A stretch of 64,000 nt of DNA from Saururus chinensis (taxonomy: Eukaryota > Streptophyta > Magnoliopsida > Piperales > Saururaceae), in assembly GCA_035235625.1 (NCBI GenBank), contig CP141142.1:21338995-21402994 (forward strand), written 5' to 3'. A program made the translations under genes and the position numbers. The notes beneath the pieces were generated by a model. That model ran no database searches, had not been told where the DNA came from, and was given only the letters and a program-made list of their open reading frames with translations. Shown piece by piece: positions 57,339 through 64,000 of this stretch. Within the stretch, counting starts at the first letter, position 1. Each line of letters starts with the position of its first letter.

Positions 57339-60225
57339 TGATGCATTGAAAGAATATTGAATCAAATATGTTTAAATCTTGAATTATAATCCTATTTTAT
57401 GTTAATTCATTACTTATTTCGTCTATTTCTATATTGAACAGGTAAGTTGGACCTCTATTGTGTTTACATGTCTAAACGGGTTTCGATAGGATCCAAGTAG
57501 AAAAGGAAATGAAGCACAACTACTTAAAACTATTAAAGGGTCAAGAATGGGCTCTTAGTTATCTAAACATGCATAGAATGATCGAACATGACTATGTGGA
57601 CCTATTGGATTTTAAATTTACATCAAGAGAACCAATTTCAAAAAGAAGCTGATTTAGACATATTGACACAACCTTAGTATTTCTATCATATCTTCCTATG
57701 TAAAATTTGGGTTGATATGATTCTAGTGAAGTAAGAAAGAAGACTTCCGTAGCTACAATCTTTATTTTAGGATAAAATTCATAAGTGCAAAGATTTATGG
57801 GTCAAATATAACATACAAAAGGACAACTAGTCAATTAAGCTAAGGCCAACACATGGAGGATCTTTTCAATTGTTGTTATTTATACACATAAGGAAACATA
57901 AAGAGGTTGATTCGATAAGTAAAAGAAGAATAAAGGATGCTTATTTGCTAAATAAATCTTTAATTTATTTGATTGATTTAAAATCTAATCACTACCAAAG
58001 ATGCAACTAATGAAATAATTAATCAAGAAGTAATCAAAGGATATGATTAGACCTTCCCCTTTGAAGCAACCCCTTCTACTTCTATAAAAAGAGGGCTGAA
58101 TGTAGGAGAGGCTTCATCTCCTCCTCTTTGAAGTTCTTTTTTCCTATTTTTCTCCTCTACTTTTGTAGTTTTTGTATTTATTTTTTATTGTAATAACTTG
58201 TTATGCCCTCTAGCTAAGGAAAGAGGTGATTTGTAATAATCTAATGAAGTTCTATTCATGTTTCATCAATGGATTTAAGTATTAGTTATTTAAAATGATA
58301 TTAATTTAATATTATTCTTCTTATTTTTTTATGGACTTAATACATAAGATGTTTGAAGGCTCTCCTTCTCGTTCTTTAGTGATTATTATATATAGAACTC
58401 TTAAAGAAACAATTGTTTTTATCTTTTTATCTATCCAAAGTATTTCTTATTTTTATTTTACTTTTAATATTTATATCTTATGGTTTGCTGGAATCTTAAT
58501 TTTATTTTAGCTAAGATAACATGACACATGAAGAACATCACTACATATTACAATGATCCTTAATGCCTTATTATTTTATATTATTAAATTTCATCTTAAC
58601 ACTTTCATTGCCTCAATTCTCTTCTACTTTCCCTCTTAATTTTTCTATACACCTCTTAGTTTGTAATGAATATGATAGTCACACAAAGGCAATCCTTGTG
58701 GATTTGACCTTGTAAGACTACATCCACTTGTGCACTTTGTTATTACGTCCAAACCAAGACTATGAAGAAGTCAAATTCAGATTTGTTTTACTTGCCAATT
58801 GTAGTAGACAAGGTCGATCCATAGGGAAAGCCTTGTACAACAAAGAAAATGATTACAAAAAACATAGAGGAAAGAAAAATTAAGAAAGAAAGATTAGAAG
58901 AGTATTGAGGCAATAAAGAGTTAAAAAATCAAGAAGAAAAAATATTAAAACATTAAGGGTCATTATAACATCTAATGATGTTCTTTATGTGTCATGTTAT
59001 CTTAGTTAGAATTGAATAAAAATTCTATCTAACCAGAAGATATGAACATTAAAATTAAAAATAAAGATAGGAAACACTTTGGATAGATGAAGGATAAAAA
59101 CAGTTGTTTCTTCAAGATTTCTAGGTATCCAAATCACAAAAGATCAAGAATGAGAGCCTTTAGGCATCTTATGTATCCAAATCACAAAGAAACAAGAAGA
59201 AGAACAATATTAAATAAATATCACTTCAAATAACCAATACTTACATGAAACCATTGATGAAACATGAATAGAATTCCATTACATTGTTACACATCACCTC
59301 TAGCCTTAGCTTGAGAGCTTAGAAAACCATTACAATAAAACTAAAAACAAGAATATAAAAAAATAGAAGAAAAATAGGATAAGTGAGCTCCAAAGAGGAG
59401 GGGATAATGCCTCTATCATGTTCACCTCTCTTTTTATAGGAGTAGAAGGGGTTGCTTCAAAGTGAAAAGTCCAATCATATCTCTAAATTGCATCCTGATT
59501 GATTGTCTGATTGGTTGCTTCTTTGGCAATGATTAAATTGTTAATCAATCAAATAAATCAATAATTTATTTAGCAAATAAGTATTTTTAAATCTTCTTTT
59601 AGTTATCTAATCAACCTCATTGTCTTTCCTTATGTGTATCAATCACAACTAATAAAAATATTCTTCATGTGCTGGCCTCAGGTTAGTTTACTAACTGTCC
59701 GTTTGCATGCCATATTTGACCCATATATATTCAAAATTATGAATTTCTTCCTTTAATAGAGATTGTAGCCACGGAAGTCTTCTTTCTAATTCCATTTGAA
59801 ATGTATCCATCCGAATTATACATAGAAAGATATAGTCAAAATACTAAGGTTGTGTCAATCTATCAAATCAGCTTCTTCCCAAATTTAGTTCTCTTGATGC
59901 AAATCTAAAATCCAACAGGTCCACAAGGTTGTGTTCGACCATTCCATGCATGTTTAGACCATTAGGAGCCCATTCTTAACTTTTAAATGGCTTTGAGTAG
60001 TTGGGCTTCACTTCCTCTTCTAGTTGGATCCTTTTAAAGTCTGTTTAGACATGTAAACTCAATTAAGGTCAAATTAACTTATTCAAAACATAAATAGCCC
60101 AAAATAAGATTACAATTCAAAATGTAAGAACATTTAATTGAACATTATTTCAGTGCATCACACTTGCAAGTAATATAACTCTAAGTTTTGGCTCCAATTA
60201 ATGAATCAATTGTTTGGGTGTAATG
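57339..60225 (+). mobile_element. Solo LTR 'C', itself interrupted
   Basis: Begins tgatgcattg at 57339 and ends near gggtgtaatg at 60225. Flanking 5-mers gaagg (57334) and taagg (60226) agree at four of five places. Without the insert it is about 1.46 kb. A TATA box (tataaaaagaggg, near 58083) lies inside. No internal region or second LTR is present. Confidence 0.75.
58738..60160 (-). mobile_element. Solo LTR 'B', inverted inside solo LTR 'C'
   Basis: 1423 bp. Plus strand runs tgttattacg...gtgcatca; minus strand reads tgatgcactg...cgtaataaca, with perfect CACTT duplications at 58733-58737 and 60161-60165. Same family as C and D, inverted relative to C, with a TATA box (tataaaaagag on the minus strand near 59430). 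Confidence 0.88.
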
Positions 60226-60738
60226 TAAGGACAAAATGACCAACCACACCCTGATTCATCCCTGTGTAAAACAAACCTGAGAGTTATCAATCAATCGCTT
60301 GAAGTATCATGCACAATATAAAAAGTGACCAATCAATTGTTGTTTAGAATGATCGATCATTTCAAGGACAAGTTACCTAATTAAGACATTCCGATTTCAA
60401 TTTCTTTCTTTAGTCAAGTACAAATTCCAAATTGACTTAAGGAGCGATAGAAGGGCTATGAAATAAAAAAATGTGAGAGAGGAAAACCTAGTGGAGAAAA
60501 GAGAAAAAAGGGCTTACACCTTTCCTTATTGTTTTCCAAAGGAGAATTTACATGAAACTTTGAGTTAAAGATCCAATCTGAATTGAAGAAGATAATCCAC
60601 AACTAAAGGAACTACAACATAAAGTTTTCAAAGTCTTATTTCAACATATCTTCAATGAGTGATTGAGGATTCCTCAAGACCAATGTCAATACAATAAGAT
60701 GTGCTTGTTGCTGACTAGAAGGAGACATAGACAAGACA

Positions 60739-61870
60739 GGTAACATCCGGGAATTTTCTAAATTCCTGAAGTTATCCACGGGAAATTAGGGTGTTGGACC
60801 CCATAATCTTCTCATTGGAATAATTTATTCAATGCTTTGAATTGGTGTCTGAGCCTATGTGGATGGAAACTAGGCAGAAATAGCTTTGAGACGCCACTAA
60901 GAATGCGAGAATCAAAGTTTGGATGAGGGAGATACGACCATTTAAACTTATATATAAAGCGCAGGGCCCATTTACCCGAATTTGACTTGTAAATTAGTGG
61001 TTGAAGTCAGTTTATGGGCCTGATTATTTTTGTGACGGAAATTAATAAAAATAGGCCCAATTAGCCCAACTCTTAATGAGATTAGAAAACCCTAATCTCT
61101 ATGGATATAAAAATGTTAATTAGGGCTCTTAGGAAAAAAAGGTTTTAGCGAAAGAGGACGAATTGCCATTTGAATTTTTCGGCAGGACTTTAGCAAGGCT
61201 CTGGCGGCGGTGGATCGATGACAACCTCGAACATCAATGTAAGATTTTGAGTCGAGATTAGCAGATATTTCATTATAAAAATATGAATCATTTTTGTAAG
61301 TTATGTGGATAGTGATTTCTGCAATCACTGTTCACAAAATTTCATTGAACTATTGTTTATTTTATGACTATCGGCCAGTCACCGGCCGCCTGCTGATGGT
61401 TGTAACCATTGCAGGGGGGTGTGCTAGTCTTGGCCGTGTTGGCATTGGATCTGGTGGCCTTGACGGCGGTGGATTGGATGTTGCCGGGTCGTCACAGAAA
61501 AAATAAAGGAACCTTGCAGTGGCGTGGCACAGCCGCCGGCCGGAGGATGGACCAAGGCTATTGGAATCGCCGGAAGATGGCGATCTGGTCAAGCCCGGTC
61601 TATTGGTCGGCGATAGCAGCCTGCTGTCGCAATGCCACTACCGGATTCACAAAAAAAAAGGACAGAGAAAGAAAAGGGGGCCTTTTGGCCACTGGCTAGC
61701 CACCGAGTGGCGGCACAACCGATGTCATTGGTTCCGTCATGCATCGGCAGTCTGGGACACTTGTTCCACCTCAACCTCTATAGCGGTGCCAGTAGCAGAG
61801 AAGATGACCCACGATGGCGGTCATCGGCTGCTGGACCGGTCAGGTTTCCCATCCTGATTTGGTCCGGTCT

Positions 61871-61909
<39 letters not shown>

Positions 61910-64000
61910 GAACCGGGTCTAGTTCAGTGAGCTAGAGTTGTCAGAAAAATTTGAAAAAAAATTACAAATTACCATGGGTGTACAAAGGGTGCCCTACCAA
62001 AGTTTCAGATCGTCATAAAAAACCCAGAGTTTCTAAAATGACCTTTTTATCATTTGGAAACCATTTACCCAATTTTGGGGCTCCAGTTTAGGGGCCTATG
62101 AGTTGATTTAAAAATCAGTAAAATTCTCAATGAGAGTCAAATTGGTTACCTAATTATAGGCTAAACCTCTTAGTGAAGAAAAAATCTCAGTGAGTGGTTA
62201 ATTGACCCTTTTGCACTTAGGGTTTATAATGAACTGTTAGTGAAAATCTGGGTCTGTTCAAGGGGTTTACACGAAGTCCATGAAGTCGAGTAGTACGCTT
62301 GAGTTCAATTTTGGACCCGCCAGATGTAAATAAGGCTTTAAACCAAATGATAGAAATACCCCTTTGAGTGAACTGCCCACATTGGAGTGAATGCAACCTG
62401 AAGTTAGTTTGAGAGTGGAGCCTCCTGAGAGGATTATGACTTAAAATAAATAAATAGGTACTGAGATGACCAAATGACTTAATGGAGGGTAGAATACCCC
62501 AAACGGTAGAATTATCGTAATGCCCTTAGGGGGTAGTATGTTCTGTGTCCGCTGAAACAGACAACCTAGCAACCAAGCGTTAGGGTGCCCTAGAATTACA
62601 TTAAATTGCTTTAAAAAGAAGGGGTGTGACCAGTAAGAGACACAAAGACCTTGACACATCACAGTGTCATGGGAAACAAGGGTAAGAACCCTAATTCTCA
62701 AGGTTTATGGCAGCATATTACACGTGTTTGCAATCGAGTACATTGATCAACTAGAGTGTTATATATGTAACTTGCAGGAGGTATTAGAGGTGTTTACAAT
62801 CTCAAGCTTGAACTCACTAAGCCCTAGCCCTGCAAATGAGTGCAATGGGCCTCTATTTATTGTTATGAACTTGAATGACTTAATGTTATTTATGTTGCTT
62901 ACTTTAGCGCATACTTTTATTATTGATGTGATTTATATCGTTAACTTAAGATTAATGAAGTGTAATCAAGAGACATGGGTTGCCATTGGATTGGGGGGAG
63001 AATATCTAATTAAGATAAAGACAAAAATAAACTCAATAGGGTTTTGGACCGGTTCATGGAGTGAACAGGACCCTAACATAGAATTTTACCTTGGTTAATG
63101 AACCGAGGGTGGTTACGGGATGCTCTCTTACTCATAGCTCTGTGGATGAGCTATTTGTTGGGCCGATTCACAAGGTGAAATGGACCTAAATGGTTGAGCG
63201 GATACTTGACTGGATCGAAATAATCTAGTCTAAGTTTCAAATGTTTGAGGAGTGAATGGTCATAAGGACCTGAGGCTCCTATGGATACATTATTAATGTC
63301 TTAGAAGACATTCTTCCCAAAGTTGGGGAATGGTGGAGATTGCAATATGCTTCTTCATCGCCATGACGGTTTGGGTATCGACCAGAGGGTCTTTACTGCG
63401 GGTCTCCTGCAGGTCTTCCCAGGACTATTTAGTATGTATGAAAAGCTGAGTTGTATGAGCATCATGGAAGGCTTATGCTTTTCGCTAATCTGTGTCCATG
63501 AGCATAGTTGGGATCCTCTTCTCCAGATTCGTGGCAGGCTATTGAGAGCCCTAGGGATTTGGGTCAAGTTATTATTAAGCAGTCTACTCAAAGGTTGAAG
63601 TACTATGTTTGGAGGTTTCTCAAGAGGTGAGTCATCTTTGAGTTAAAGATTTGATAGTATTAATTATCGAACCAAGGATGTGAGATAATTAATAACATTG
63701 TTTGTCATTGCTTGTTAATTAGACAAGTGGAATGATTAAAGGACTTACTAAAATGTAGGTTGGCTAAAAATACCTAAGCATTGCACATGTGATGCTATGC
63801 TTCTTAGGATAGAGTAGTTTCTAAGCAGAACTACGTTTGGATCCGATCTTGTTTGAAACATTGGAGATGTTGTCTGATGAGTATGTAGGCAACTAACATC
63901 GGGTGATGTTGGCTTGATCTAGAAAGAAATATTAATAAAACCTTTGTCCTTTGGAAGCTCTTCTCCTAAAGGCGGAGAGACTCTATTATTGTTGTTGTGG
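60739..64000 (+). repeat. Left part of a 'family E' LTR, runs off the window
   Basis: Starts with taacatccgggaattttc, matching the start form of chromovirus LTRs, and from about 62770 aligns with 7640-8770. TATA-like ggatataaaaatg lies near 61103. A GC-rich stretch (61190-61860) probably belongs to the transcribed R/U5 part. Frames in that stretch overlap in all phases and carry no domain. The LTR would end near 64360 by alignment. Confidence 0.75.
61874..61907. repeat. (TA)n microsatellite
   Basis: About 17 ta units within the family E LTR. The left-hand family E fragment does not cover this part. Confidence 0.95.

Larger units (their letters stand above)
47992..60738 (+). mobile_element. 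Gag-only copia family copy on the plus strand, interrupted by Reina and solo LTRs
   Basis: 5' LTR (47992-49159), gag (49200-50330), non-coding tail (50331-50904 and 55602-56991, split by a Reina element), 3' LTR (56992-57338 and 60231-60738, split by nested solo LTRs), cut at right by a family E LTR. With insertions removed it is a little over 5 kb. Confidence 0.8.
56992..60738 (+). repeat. Copia-family 3' LTR, split and truncated
   Basis: Pieces 56992-57338 and 60231-60738 are contiguous in the intact LTR at 47992. The insert between them is the nested solo-LTR pair. The right end is cut at about 60738 (acaagacag), where family E LTR starts. Confidence 0.8.

Noticed and set aside
61303..61922. 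Cluster of overlapping frames on both strands, rich in Gly/Ala/Arg
   Set aside because: This is the GC-rich part of the family E LTR. All six phases are open by composition, and none shows a domain.

Overview
This window looks like nuclear DNA from an angiosperm. It is AT-rich, has one intron-bearing host gene, and is otherwise filled with nested, decayed plant LTR retrotransposons (Ty3 chromoviruses of Tekay and Reina type, an Athila/Tat-type element, Ty1/copia derivatives), a hAT-type element and Stowaway-like MITEs. No rRNA, tRNA, CRISPR array or bacterial-style operon was seen. The species cannot be named from the sequence alone.

Layout. 1-7628: a Tekay-like chromovirus whose 5' LTR runs off the left edge. 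Its gag-pol lies in one reading frame broken by ten stop codons. It sits inside an older, very long LTR ('family E'), whose right part ends at 9120. 9121-15556: the only host-like interval. It holds a GC-rich promoter-like block, a probable long 5' intron, and a three-exon gene for a Myb/SANT-like (LIMYB-type) nuclear protein at 13076-14171, followed by three MITEs. 15557-19023: LTR, gag and protease of a degraded chromovirus, cut off at the start of its reverse transcriptase by the next element.

19024-38766: one Athila/Tat-type element pulled apart by later events. Its 5' LTR and tRNA-type primer site are at 19.0-20.1 kb, its leader and gag at 27.7-29.2 kb, protease at 29.8-30.3 kb, integrase at 35.66-36.81 kb, and the start of its 3' LTR at 38.65 kb. 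Into it have gone minus-strand copies of a gag-only Ty1/copia family (20.1-27.7 and about 33.2-35.66 kb), an antisense transposon-protein-like reading frame (30.3-31.25 kb) and a hAT-like element carrying what look like host gene pieces (31.7-32.9 kb).

38767-60738: more copies of the same gag-only copia family, now on the plus strand (40.0-45.6 kb and 47.99-60.7 kb). These are interrupted by solo LTRs with 5-bp target duplications (44.03 kb, 57.34 kb, 58.74 kb) and by a complete but dead Reina-type element at 50905-55601. From about 60739 to the right edge runs the left part of another family E LTR.

The main thing of interest is the copia family. At least four gag-bearing copies end at the same short C-terminal motif and then pass straight to a long non-coding tail and the LTR, with no integrase or reverse transcriptase. 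That points to a non-autonomous, gag-only lineage that needed enzymes from elsewhere. I found no convincing defence, biosynthetic or regulatory system. The remaining value of the window is the readable order of nested insertions.
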